Source: Sedimentisphaerales bacterium
Lineage (GTDB): Bacteria; Planctomycetota; Phycisphaerae; Sedimentisphaerales; SG8-4
DNA: 17,900 nt
Assembly (NCBI GenBank): GCA_016932895.1
Contig: JAFGCA010000294.1
Location: 1 to 17,900 of the forward strand
Direction: 5' to 3'
Shown here: positions 6,150 to 13,560 of the stretch, piece after piece
Layout of the letters: each line of letters begins with the position of its first letter
Numbering within the stretch: position 1 is the stretch's first letter
Program-made: the position numbers and the translations under genes
The notes under the pieces: generated by a model
What the model was told of the DNA's origin: nothing
The model's database searches: none
The model's input: the letters and a program-made list of their open reading frames with translations, nothing else

Positions 6150-6184
6150 GGGAAGTCGCATTTTGGCGTGCGGCTTCCCTTTCT
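6150..6184 (+). terminator. Intrinsic terminator at the end of the barrel array
   Basis: GGGAAGTCGCA (6150-6160), 8-nt loop, TGCGGCTTCCC (6169-6179), then TTTTC. An 11-bp stem with one G-T pair. It lies between convergent genes; the T-run serves only the plus strand. The minus strand has the stem but no T-run after it. Confidence 0.85.
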
Positions 6185-6252
6185 CGTAAGAGTTTTGCAA
6201 AAGTCCGGTTCTCATTTTCCCGCTGCCGGGCGCCTCCCGAGCGCGCGTCGCT

Positions 6253-7263
6253 TCACATCGTCCGGTCCGCCATGAAGCGAACGATTTCGACGAGAGCCTC
6301 GTTCCCCGGCCCGGACGGGACGGCCTCCAGGGCCTCGACCGCCTGCGTGACGTAGGCCTGCGCCCGCCGGCGGGCGTACTGGAGACTGCCTCGATCGTGG
6401 AGCAGTCGAGCCAGCTCCGTTTTGGATTCGGCCGGCGATTCCAGCATGGCACAGACGCTTTGCCGCTCGGACTCATCCAGGCCGGCCAGCAAGTGGATGA
6501 CGGCCAACGTGAGCTTGCTCGTATCGAGATCGTTGCGGGCGGCTTTGCCCATCTGCTCCTCGTCGCCGGCGATATCCAGCACGTCGTCGGCAATCTGAAA
6601 CGCGATCCCCGCATACAACCCGTACTGCGACAACGCCTCGACCTGATCGTCCGGGGCGCCGGCCAGCATCGCGCCGATGCGGCAGCAGCCGCTGAAGAAC
6701 GCAGCGCTCTTTTCCGTGATGATGTCGATATACGCGTCCTCGTCGAGCTGCCAGTTGCGTTTCTGAATCACCTGTCGCAGCTCGCCCTCACAGACGCGGA
6801 CGGCGGTCTGTCCGATGACCTTCGCCACCTTCGGCTCGAAATCGGCCGCCAATTTGAAAACGCAGCTCAAGACGAAATCGCCCAGCAAAACGGCGGATTC
6901 GTTGCCGCAGAGGCGGTTGATCGTCGGGGCGCCGCGGCGCCGTTGCCCGTCGTCGATGACGTCGTCGTGCAGCAGCGTGGCGGTGTGAATCATCTCCACC
7001 ACGGCGGCGGCCTTGAGATGCTCGGGCGTCGTCGGCCCGGCGCAGCGGCCGGCGAGAAGGACCAGACCGGGCCGGATCATCTTGCCGCTGCGAACGCAAA
7101 GATACTCGTACATCGGCGCCAGCTCCGCGGCGCTGGGAGAGGCCACGAGCGTTTGCCGAATCAAATCCCTGACGTCTCTGAGCTCTCCATCGATCCCCTG
7201 TAAGGAAGGGATTTCCGCCCACGGAACCTCGTCCGCGCATTGTGCATGACCTGGCAATTGCAT
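6253..7263 (-). CDS. Polyprenyl diphosphate synthase (trans-type, IspA/IspB family)
   Basis: A 336-aa protein that condenses isopentenyl diphosphate with an allylic diphosphate, extending a prenyl chain for quinones or other lipids. Visible motifs are GKMIRP (60-65), the first Asp-rich motif LLHDDVIDD (98-105) followed by RRRGAPTIN, the LGDF segment (127-130), and the second Asp-rich motif IADDVLD (224-230) followed by GDEEQMGKAARNDL. Length is usual for long-chain (C30-C50) synthases. Residues MIHTATLLHD put small/medium side chains before the first motif, which fits a medium or long product, but product length cannot be set from this. The ATG at 7263 has no clear ribosome binding site and follows two palindromes, so the start is uncertain. 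It lies 45 nt after the aminotransferase on the same strand and may be cotranscribed. Confidence 0.9.
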   Translation of the reverse strand: MQLPGHAQCADEVPWAEIPSLQGIDGELRDVRDLIRQTLVASPSAAELAPMYEYLCVRSGKMIRPGLVLLAGRCAGPTTPEHLKAAAVVEMIHTATLLHDDVIDDGQRRRGAPTINRLCGNESAVLLGDFVLSCVFKLAADFEPKVAKVIGQTAVRVCEGELRQVIQKRNWQLDEDAYIDIITEKSAAFFSGCCRIGAMLAGAPDDQVEALSQYGLYAGIAFQIADDVLDIAGDEEQMGKAARNDLDTSKLTLAVIHLLAGLDESERQSVCAMLESPAESKTELARLLHDRGSLQYARRRAQAYVTQAVEALEAVPSGPGNEALVEIVRFMADRTM

Positions 7264-7280
7264 AACTGGCAGCAGTCGGA

Positions 7281-7307
7281 CACCGACGTCGGTGGGACAT
7301 CCTGTCC
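7281..7307. repeat. Back-to-back palindromes in the ilvE to polyprenyl synthase gap
   Basis: CACCGACGTCGGTG (7281-7294) is a perfect 14-bp palindrome. It directly abuts GGACA-tcc-TGTCC (7295-7307), a 5-bp stem. Together they fill most of the 45-nt gap. Neither is followed by a T-run in either direction. They could be a protein-binding site or an mRNA processing structure. Confidence 0.5.
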
Positions 7308-7308
7308 G

Positions 7309-8175
7309 CTACGTCTCCTTTCCGCGAGCGTAATCATCGAATCGTTCCCTGAGCAGGCGCGTGATGGGTCCCGGTTTGCCGTCGCCGACCGTTCTCCCGT
7401 CGATCTCCACGATGCCAATGACTTCGGCGGCGGTGCCGGTCAGGAAGAACTCGTCACAGACGTACAGGTCGTACCGGGTCAGGTTCTTCTCCACGACGGT
7501 GATGCCTTCGCGCTCGGCGAGCTGGATCACCACGCCGCGCGTGATTCCTTCCAGACTGCCCGCTTCCACGGGCGGCGCGTAGATGACGCCGTTTCGGACG
7601 ATGAAAATATTGTCGCCGGTGGCCTCGGCCACGTAGCCTTCGTGGTTGTACATGACCGCCTCGGGCACGTCGTTGTCGAGCGCCTCGATCTTGGCCAGGA
7701 TGTTGTTGAGGTAGTTGAGGCTCTTGACCTGCGGGGGCAGCGCCAAGGGATGGTTGCGCACGGTGGTGGCGCTGATGATCTTCATGCCCTTTTCGTACAG
7801 CTCTTCGGGATAGAGCTGAATCTTGTCGGCGATGATGATCAGACTGCTGTCCGTGCAGACCAGCGGGTTGAGTCCCAGTGTGCCGATGCCGCGCGTGGCC
7901 ACGAGGCGAATATAGCCGTCGTCGATGTCGTTGGCCCGCACCGTCGTTTCGACGGCCTCGATCAGCTCCGGCGCGCTCATGCCAATGGGCAAACGGATCA
8001 CCCGGGCCGACTCGTACAGCCGCCGAATGTGCGCCTGCAATTCGAAGACTTTCCTGCCGTAGACGCGAATCCCTTCAAACACCCCGTCTCCGTACAACAG
8101 ACCATGATCGAACACGGAGATTCTGGCATCCGCCTCGTCCACCAGCCTGTCGTTGAGCCATATCTTCAATGCCAT
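7309..8175 (-). CDS. ilvE: Branched-chain amino acid aminotransferase (class IV PLP)
   Basis: A 288-aa protein that would transfer the amino group between glutamate and the 2-oxo acids of Leu, Ile and Val, using PLP. Fold-type IV markers are GLLYGDGVFEGIRVY (25-39), the PLP-binding lysine in VKSLNYLNNILAK (K151), EATGDNIFIV (184-193) and TGTAAEV (246-252). The KSLNYLNN form is usual in IlvE proteins, but D-amino-acid and aminodeoxychorismate relatives share this fold, so substrate is an inference. The ATG at 8175 is chosen because CGAGG lies about 8 nt upstream and the protein then begins MALKIWLNDRLVDE as in the family. The open frame continues upstream without such support. No other branched-chain gene is nearby. 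Confidence 0.85.
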   Translation of the reverse strand: MALKIWLNDRLVDEADARISVFDHGLLYGDGVFEGIRVYGRKVFELQAHIRRLYESARVIRLPIGMSAPELIEAVETTVRANDIDDGYIRLVATRGIGTLGLNPLVCTDSSLIIIADKIQLYPEELYEKGMKIISATTVRNHPLALPPQVKSLNYLNNILAKIEALDNDVPEAVMYNHEGYVAEATGDNIFIVRNGVIYAPPVEAGSLEGITRGVVIQLAEREGITVVEKNLTRYDLYVCDEFFLTGTAAEVIGIVEIDGRTVGDGKPGPITRLLRERFDDYARGKET

Positions 8176-8228
8176 GAAACGACCTCGTTCATCCAATCCG
8201 CATGACGCGGTCCTGCGAAAGCATAGCG

Positions 8229-8244
8229 GCGGCAGTCGTGCCGC
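8229..8244 (-). terminator. Hairpin after lolD, possible weak terminator
   Basis: GCGGCA-gtcg-TGCCGC, a perfect 6-bp stem with a 4-nt loop, 15 nt after the lolD stop on the minus strand. The following minus-strand sequence (CGCTATGCTTTC) has only a poor T-tract. It may stabilise the 3' end or terminate weakly. Confidence 0.35.
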
Positions 8245-8258
8245 GTGCGCCACTGCGT

Positions 8259-8957
8259 CTACGTCTTTATTCTGCCATCCTCTAACGTGATAACCCGCTG
8301 GGCCTTGCGGGCCACGCGGTCATCGTGCGTGACCATTACAATCGTCTGCCCGGCTTCGTGGAGCCGCTCAAAAACGGCTAAAATACCATTTCCTGTTTCC
8401 GAGTCAAGGTTTCCCGTGGGCTCGTCGGCCAGGAGCAGGCGGGGCTGATGGATCAGGGCCCTGCCAATGGCCGCTCGCTGGCGTTCGCCGCCGGAGAGTT
8501 GATAGGGCTTGTGGCCGGCCCGGTCGGCCAAACCCAACTGCCCCAGCAATTCGGTCGCCCTCCGCTGCGCTGCACGCCTCTTCAACAGCCAGCCGATTGC
8601 CGTTTGCGAAACCATCATCGGCAGAAAGACATTCTCCAGCACATTTAGTTCGTCCAACAAGTGGTAGAACTGAAAGACGAAACCGACCATTCCGTTGCGA
8701 AAGCGGTTCAGCTCCCGGCCTCTCATCCGATTCAGATCGCGGCCGTTGAACTGGACGAGGCCTTTATCGGGCCTGTCGAGCGCCCCGAGGATGTGCAGGA
8801 GCGTGCTTTTGCCGCTGCCGGAAGCCCCGACCACGGCCACGAACTCGCCCTGGCGCACGGCCAGATCCACGCCTTTGAGGACCTTGACGCGACTGGTTCC
8901 CATGCGATAGGACTTGTAGAGGCCCTTGGCCTGCAGTATCACGGACGATTCTTTCAT
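8259..8957 (-). CDS. lolD: LolD-type ABC transporter ATP-binding protein
   Basis: A 232-aa ATPase of the LolD/MacB family, expected to power release of lipoproteins from the inner membrane together with the two permeases just upstream. Motifs are Walker A GASGSGKST (44-52), Q-loop FVFQFYHLLDEL (Q96), signature LSGGERQRAAIGRAL (154-168), Walker B LLLADEP (174-180), D-loop NLDS and H-loop VTHD (H211). The FYHLLDELNVLENV segment is typical of this family. The ATG at 8957 gives the usual family length, and its A overlaps the stop of a 9-codon ORF with a strong ribosome binding site. A GTG at 8993 would add 12 residues but sits on top of that ribosome binding site. A promoter lies about 70 nt upstream, so lolD may be expressed apart from the permeases. 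Confidence 0.9.
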   Translation of the reverse strand: MKESSVILQAKGLYKSYRMGTSRVKVLKGVDLAVRQGEFVAVVGASGSGKSTLLHILGALDRPDKGLVQFNGRDLNRMRGRELNRFRNGMVGFVFQFYHLLDELNVLENVFLPMMVSQTAIGWLLKRRAAQRRATELLGQLGLADRAGHKPYQLSGGERQRAAIGRALIHQPRLLLADEPTGNLDSETGNGILAVFERLHEAGQTIVMVTHDDRVARKAQRVITLEDGRIKT

Positions 8958-8983
8958 GCCGTTGCCATCACATCCCAACTCAT
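8954..8983 (-). CDS. Possible 9-aa mini-ORF coupled to lolD
   Basis: ATG at 8983 encodes MSWDVMATA and stops in the sequence ATGA shared with the lolD start at 8957. AAGGAG lies 9 nt before this ATG, while lolD itself has only a weak ribosome binding site. The arrangement would feed ribosomes into lolD by translational coupling. It may be fortuitous. Confidence 0.25.
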   Translation of the reverse strand: MSWDVMATA

Positions 8984-9025
8984 TGGCAAACACTCCTTGT
9001 CAAAGACACCATCAGCGTGGCCTCG

Positions 9026-9054
9026 TTGATACCCGGATGCGGCGCGGAAGTCAA
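9026..9054 (-). promoter_or_regulatory. Promoter upstream of lolD
   Basis: On the minus strand TTGACT (9054-9049), 17 bp, TATCAA (9031-9026). It lies in the 142-bp gap between the second permease and lolD, giving a leader of about 60 nt. Confidence 0.5.
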
Positions 9055-9099
9055 CTGCCGGTATGGAACCGGCCGGGAGCGTCGTCGGCCGCAGACCAC

Positions 9100-10440
9100 T
9101 TACGCCTGCCCCACACGCAGCGTTTCGACGGGCCGCAGCCGCGCCGCCAGGTAACTGGGGACCGCCGCTCCAATCAGGCACGCTACCACGGCGCTGCCTA
9201 CGATCACCGCCACCACCTTCACGTCCACCTGATGCGGAATCTCGCCAATCGCATAGACCGTCCGGTCCCAGAGCTGAAAGCCGAAACGCTCGAAAAGCCA
9301 ACCCTCGATGGCGTTGATCTTCGCGAGAAACACGCATCCGACCAAAACACCCACCGCCGAGCCCAGGAACCCCACCGTAAGGGCAAACCCGGAAAAAAGC
9401 GTCATGATGCTGCCGTTCGAGGCCCCGACGCTCTTGAGGATGCCGATGTCCTTGCGCTTGTGACTGATGATCATGTAGAAGACGACGAACACGATGAAGA
9501 CCGTCGTAATCCCCACCAGCACGAACATGAGACTCAGCAGGACCTGCTCCCTTTCCATCGGGGCGATAAAAGCGCGCCGGTATCGTTTCCAGCCCTGGAC
9601 CGTCACCGCATCGAGCAGGTAGCGGTTCGGGACCTCCGCGAGGCCCAGCTTGAACGCGTCCCACAGCTCCGCGACGCGGGCGCGGCCGTGAGCGACATCA
9701 ATCCCGTCGGCGAATTTGATATGGATGGCCGTGACTCTCTTTTCGACCCCCGCCATGCAAAGCAACTGGGCCTGCTCCAGGGGAATGTAGACGAGCGACC
9801 CGTCTGCCTTGGCGATTCCGCTGTGCGAGTAGTCGCTGTGATGGAACGTCCGGGTGCGCACCGGCCAGGTCCCCGCCAGGGCCAGGGCGCCTTTGGCATT
9901 GAGAGGGAAACACGTCAGCGTAATGTCCGTTTCTTCCGGCTGGACGTCGTACAGGTATTCGCTGCGCGAGTTGCGTCCGAGCGCCAGATCGACGCCTCGA
10001 ATGCATCCCACGGCGTTCGGATCGTAGGGCGAGAGGAACGCTTTGGCCGGCTCGTCGGCGCGGTAGTGCAGGGTTGCGGCGAAATTCGTCGTCCGGCTGT
10101 GCAGCACCGGATCGACGCCCATCACCTCCACCCCCTGCTCGTAGCCGGCGACGTCCAACAGACCGTAGCTCTTGACCACGGGCGAGACGGCCTCCACGAA
10201 GTCCTGCTCCGTCAGTTCCTCGATGAACCGCTCATAGTAGGGAAAGCCGACGAGCGATTCCGTGCCCACGACGCAATCGCCCACGAACTCGTGGTTCTTC
10301 TCCGTGAAGCCCCCCACCAGGCCCGTCATAACCGTCATGACGACCACGACGATGAAAACGCACAGCGCCACCGCCAGCACGGCGAAATGCGTGATGTGCC
10401 TCTTCAGCAGGTACCGGATTATGAGTTTGAGCTTGTACAT
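9100..10440 (-). CDS. LolC/LolE-family ABC transporter permease (second of pair)
   Basis: A 446-aa membrane protein with the MacB/FtsX-like layout: one N-terminal transmembrane helix (about 18-42), a large periplasmic domain (about 43-310), and three C-terminal helices (about 312-335, 352-378 and 405-432). Between helices 2 and 3 is SHKRKDIGILKSVGAS, the cytoplasmic coupling stretch typical of LolC/LolE and FtsX permeases. The C-terminus PVETLRVG is also typical. It is a paralogue of equal length to the permease upstream, so the two probably form a heterodimer with LolD. Which one is LolC and which is LolE cannot be decided here. Start ATG at 10440 has only a weak GGTGA site upstream. The 117-bp gap to the upstream permease holds an inverted REP pair. 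Confidence 0.85.
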   Translation of the reverse strand: MYKLKLIIRYLLKRHITHFAVLAVALCVFIVVVVMTVMTGLVGGFTEKNHEFVGDCVVGTESLVGFPYYERFIEELTEQDFVEAVSPVVKSYGLLDVAGYEQGVEVMGVDPVLHSRTTNFAATLHYRADEPAKAFLSPYDPNAVGCIRGVDLALGRNSRSEYLYDVQPEETDITLTCFPLNAKGALALAGTWPVRTRTFHHSDYSHSGIAKADGSLVYIPLEQAQLLCMAGVEKRVTAIHIKFADGIDVAHGRARVAELWDAFKLGLAEVPNRYLLDAVTVQGWKRYRRAFIAPMEREQVLLSLMFVLVGITTVFIVFVVFYMIISHKRKDIGILKSVGASNGSIMTLFSGFALTVGFLGSAVGVLVGCVFLAKINAIEGWLFERFGFQLWDRTVYAIGEIPHQVDVKVVAVIVGSAVVACLIGAAVPSYLAARLRPVETLRVGQA

Positions 10441-10459
10441 TCGTCACCGTTGTGGCCGC

Positions 10460-10489
10460 GTGGCAGCGTCAAGCGCAGCTTGGCGATGG
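10460..10489 (+). repeat. REP-like element, first half of an inverted pair
   Basis: GTGGCAGCGTCAAG (10460-10473), centre cgcag, CTTGGCGATGG (10479-10489). The centre forms CAAGC-gca-GCTTG. The flanks are identical to the solo copy at 347 and to the inverted copy at 10511-10544; the centre is 4 nt shorter than in the other two. Confidence 0.75.
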
Positions 10490-10510
10490 CCTTTCCCGAT
10501 TCGAGTGAAC

Positions 10511-10544
10511 CCATCGCCAAGGCCTGTGGCCTTGACGCTGCCAC
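10511..10544 (-). repeat. REP-like element, second half of an inverted pair
   Basis: Plus-strand CCATCGCCAAG (10511-10521), variable centre, CTTGACGCTGCCAC (10531-10544). Read on the minus strand it is the same 34-nt unit as at 347, with centre hairpin CAAGGCC-aca-GGCCTTG. With the copy at 10460 it forms an imperfect palindrome of 85 bp that could fold into one long stem in the permease transcript. Confidence 0.75.
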
Positions 10545-10557
10545 CCGTATCATTGCC

Positions 10558-11898
10558 TTATTCATAGCGCAGGATCTCCACGGGTTTCGTGCGGGCCGCC
10601 AGCGCCGCCGGCAGCAAGGCGCCGAGCGAAGCGGCCGCAACCGCCAGTGCCACGATGGGCAGAGCCGATCCCCAATCCACCTCGTTCGGAATGCGACTGA
10701 ACATGTAGACGCTGCTCTGCCAGAGCTTCAGCCCCAGGGCCACGCGGATCCATTCCTCGATCCCGTTGATGTTCTTCGTTATCACGTATCCGAAGACCGA
10801 GCCCGCGCCCGCGCCCAGCAAGCCGACCACGGCGCCGAATCCCAGGAAGATCCAGGCCACCGAGAAGCCGGACGCTCCGCAGCTCTTGAGAATCGCCACG
10901 TCCTTCTGCTTGAGCCGCACGATCATGTAGAAAATGCAGAACACCAACACGACCACGCTGAAACTGATCACGCCGAAGATCAGCAGAAGCACGCCCATCT
11001 GCTTGCGCAGCTCGACGACGTATTTCGCCTGCATCTGCCGGGCGGTGATCACTTCGGTAATGGCGATCCGGTACGGGTCCCAGCCGAGCTCCTCGCCGGC
11101 GAATACCCGCCACAGCCCACGGATTTGCGTCACCGCCTGCTCCGGATCGACGCCCGGGCGCAGCTTGATGCTGATGCTCGTGGCCAGATCGCCCTCTCGA
11201 CCCGGGTACAACGCGGCCTGTAACGTCTTGATCGGAACGTAGACGAAGGCCTCGTCAAATTCGTACACGCCCGAGTAGGCCACGTCGGCGACGTAAAACG
11301 AGATCAGCTTCCGCCTGGGCGTGCTGCCGGCATCCTGTGACTCGACGATCGTCCCGGTGGTCACGAAGACGCGCTGGGCGAGCATCTCGGCGAGCACGCC
11401 CTGCGTATCGTACTCATCGGTCGTCTCGTTCGGATCGGCCACCACGCCGATGCCGACGAAGCCGCCGGTCTCTCCCTCTTTGCCGGGCACGTCGAAGGAA
11501 GGCGCCTCCGGCGATTGCGCCTGGCGAATCAAGGCGGTCTTGAGATTCGTGACTCGTGCACGGCGGTCCGGCTCGATTCCCCAGATGCTCACGCCGTGAA
11601 CGTTGCCTTTGCCGGCGTGCAGGAGGCCCTGCGTCGACAACGTCCCGGTCGCGGCCTCCACCGCCTCCATCTCTTCCAGGCGTTCGAGAAAAGTGGGATA
11701 GCGTTCGATGGGCGCCGGCGCCGCCAGCAGCACGTCGCCGACCATCTCGACCGCCCCCCTCTGGACGGCCTCGATGAAACCGGTGAAAAGACTGGCCACC
11801 ACGATCAGAAGCGCCACCGACAGCGCCACCGCCGCCACGCTCAGAAAGACAACGCGCCACTTACAAAGATATTTGAGCCAAAAGAAAAACTTCAGCAT
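10558..11898 (-). CDS. LolC/LolE-family ABC transporter permease (first of pair)
   Basis: A 446-aa membrane protein with the same layout as its partner: helix 1 at about residues 15-40, a periplasmic domain, and helices at about 298-325, 338-365 and 408-435. The conserved cytoplasmic stretch RLKQKDVAILKSCGAS precedes helix 3, and the protein ends PVEILRYE. The periplasmic domain contains acidic insertions (around residues 130-165) not shared with the other permease. The gene follows lysS after 62 nt on the same strand. ATG at 11898 is preceded by a small hairpin (11907-11922) rather than a clear ribosome binding site. With the downstream permease and lolD it suggests a LolCDE exporter; MacB-like or other FtsX-family exporters are the alternative. 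Confidence 0.85.
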   Translation of the reverse strand: MLKFFFWLKYLCKWRVVFLSVAAVALSVALLIVVASLFTGFIEAVQRGAVEMVGDVLLAAPAPIERYPTFLERLEEMEAVEAATGTLSTQGLLHAGKGNVHGVSIWGIEPDRRARVTNLKTALIRQAQSPEAPSFDVPGKEGETGGFVGIGVVADPNETTDEYDTQGVLAEMLAQRVFVTTGTIVESQDAGSTPRRKLISFYVADVAYSGVYEFDEAFVYVPIKTLQAALYPGREGDLATSISIKLRPGVDPEQAVTQIRGLWRVFAGEELGWDPYRIAITEVITARQMQAKYVVELRKQMGVLLLIFGVISFSVVVLVFCIFYMIVRLKQKDVAILKSCGASGFSVAWIFLGFGAVVGLLGAGAGSVFGYVITKNINGIEEWIRVALGLKLWQSSVYMFSRIPNEVDWGSALPIVALAVAAASLGALLPAALAARTKPVEILRYE

Positions 11899-11906
11899 CT
11901 GTCTGT

Positions 11907-11922
11907 CACGACATCCGTCGTG
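11907..11922 (-). promoter_or_regulatory. Small hairpin just before the first permease start
   Basis: CACGAC-atcc-GTCGTG, a perfect 6-bp stem with a 4-nt loop, ending 8 nt before the ATG at 11898. It occupies the usual ribosome-binding position, where no AGGAG-like motif is seen. It could reduce translation initiation. Confidence 0.4.
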
Positions 11923-11960
11923 CCAATCCTACCCGCGGTCCGAGCCCTCTTTGGGCCCGG

Positions 11961-13424
11961 CTATTTGCTCTCGACCGCCGCCGGTTTCAGTTGCGGAAAC
12001 AAGACGACGTCCCGAATCGTGGTGGCGCCCGTGAGAACCATCACGAGCCGGTCGATGCCGATCCCCAGCCCCCCCGCCGGCGGCATACCGTATTTCAGGG
12101 CGGTGATGAAGTCGGTGTCCATCGTCGCCATCGTGTCCTCCTGGCCCTTGAGCTGGATCCGGAAATTCTCGTACTGCTGGGCGGGGTCGTTCAGCTCGGT
12201 GTACGCGTTGGCCAGCTCCATGCCGGCGATGAACAGCTCGAATCGCTCGGCGTACGCGGGATCGGCCTTGCTGCGCTTGGTCAGGGGACACAGGGCGGCG
12301 GGATAATCCATCACGAACGTTGGATCGATCAAGCGATCCTCGACGGTCGCCTCGAAAACCTCGTTCACCACCACCACGTCGTCCATGTCCGCTTCGTCGA
12401 TCTCCAGCGCGCGGGCCTTGGCCCGCACGGCGTCCAGGTCGTCGATGTCACAACCGCCGTACTCCTTCAGCAGGTCCGCATAGCGCGCCCGGCGCCAGGG
12501 CCGGGCCAGGTCGATCTCGAGATCGCCGAACGGCACCTTCGTTCCCGCGCAGTGTGCTTCGGCGCAAGCACAAATGAGGTCCTCGGTCAGATCCATCATG
12601 ACGTTGTAGTCGCCGTAGGCCTGGTAGACTTCCATCATGGTGAACTCGGGATTGTGCTGGCGGCTCAATCCCTCGTTGCGGAAGTTCCGGTTGATCTCGA
12701 AGACGCGCTCCATCCCGCCGACCAGGAGGCGCTTGAGAAACAGCTCGGGCGAGATTCGCAGGTACAGATCCAGATCGAGGCTGTTGTGGTGGGTGATGAA
12801 GGGCTTGGCCGCGGCCCCCCCGGCGATCGTCTGCATCATGGGCGTCTCGACCTCGAGGAACCCGCGCTTTTCCAGAAACCGGCGAATCGTGGCCACGATG
12901 GCGCTGCGCTTGTGGAATCGCTCCAGAACCTCCGGGTTGGCCCACAGATCGACGTAGCGCTGCCGGTAGCGTTGGTCAACATCGGCCAGCCCGTGAAACT
13001 TCTCCGGGGGCTGGCAGAGGCACTTGCTCAGAAAGGTCAATCCGCCTTCGTCGACCCAGATGGTGATTTCACCCGTCTTGGTCTTTCCCAGCATGCCGGA
13101 GGCGCCGATGATGTCGCCGAGATCGAGGAGCTTGGCCAGACCCCACTGCTCGGCCAGCATCTTCTTGCTCAGGCCCACCTGGATGGTGCCGCTGCGGTCC
13201 CGCAGGGTCAGGAAGATGAGCTTACCGATGTCGCGCAGGAGCACGATCCGGCCGGCACATCGGGCCTGCTGGCTCTCGTCGTCGTCTTTGAAGCGGGCCT
13301 TGACGGCCGACGCCGGCTCGGCGTCCTCGTACCGCGACCCGTACGGGTCAATGTTCAGGGCTTCGATCTGGGATCGCTTTTCTCGTCTTTGCTCTTCGAA
13401 TCGGTCCGTATCGGTCTGCTGCAT
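11961..13424 (-). CDS. lysS: Lysyl-tRNA synthetase, class II
   Basis: A 487-aa enzyme that charges tRNA-Lys. It has an N-terminal OB-fold anticodon-binding domain (about 55-140, with GRIVLLRDIGKLIFLTLRD) and a class II catalytic core. Motif 1 is around FLEKRGFLEVETPMM (183-197), motif 2 is FRNEGLSRQHNPEFTMME (248-265), and motif 3 is GGLGIGIDRLVM (451-462). The segment GGAAAKPFITHHNSLDLDLY, followed by LRISPEL, is characteristic of LysRS and separates it from AspRS and AsnRS. Length is normal. The ATG at 13424 is used; a GTG at 13433 is in frame, but GAGG at its expected distance is only 2 nt away, whereas it is 11 nt from the ATG. It is followed closely by the Lol permease genes. Confidence 0.95.
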   Translation of the reverse strand: MQQTDTDRFEEQRREKRSQIEALNIDPYGSRYEDAEPASAVKARFKDDDESQQARCAGRIVLLRDIGKLIFLTLRDRSGTIQVGLSKKMLAEQWGLAKLLDLGDIIGASGMLGKTKTGEITIWVDEGGLTFLSKCLCQPPEKFHGLADVDQRYRQRYVDLWANPEVLERFHKRSAIVATIRRFLEKRGFLEVETPMMQTIAGGAAAKPFITHHNSLDLDLYLRISPELFLKRLLVGGMERVFEINRNFRNEGLSRQHNPEFTMMEVYQAYGDYNVMMDLTEDLICACAEAHCAGTKVPFGDLEIDLARPWRRARYADLLKEYGGCDIDDLDAVRAKARALEIDEADMDDVVVVNEVFEATVEDRLIDPTFVMDYPAALCPLTKRSKADPAYAERFELFIAGMELANAYTELNDPAQQYENFRIQLKGQEDTMATMDTDFITALKYGMPPAGGLGIGIDRLVMVLTGATTIRDVVLFPQLKPAAVESK

Positions 13425-13560
13425 CAAAACCACAACCTCGTGTCACTGAAAGGGCTGTCTTTGTACTGAACTATCGCCAAATGGAGATCAGGCTTACTTT
13501 ACGGAGGAAAAACCTTCTTCGTGATTCTTCCTCGCGCCAACGGAAGTGCTTTGCACATGG

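Noticed and set aside
8926..11223. A 765-codon open frame on the plus strand opposite lolD and both permeases
   Set aside because: It is antisense to three genes with clear motifs. The translation is low-complexity (His, Arg, Asp, Gln rich) with no domain, as expected for a mirror frame in GC-rich coding DNA.
9100..11898. MacB-type macrolide exporter instead of LolCDE
   Set aside because: MacB fuses ATPase and permease in one protein and pairs with MacA; here the ATPase is separate and there are two permeases of equal length, which fits LolC/LolE better.
11991..13469. A 492-codon open frame on the plus strand opposite lysS
   Set aside because: Antisense shadow of lysS, whose three class II motifs are intact.
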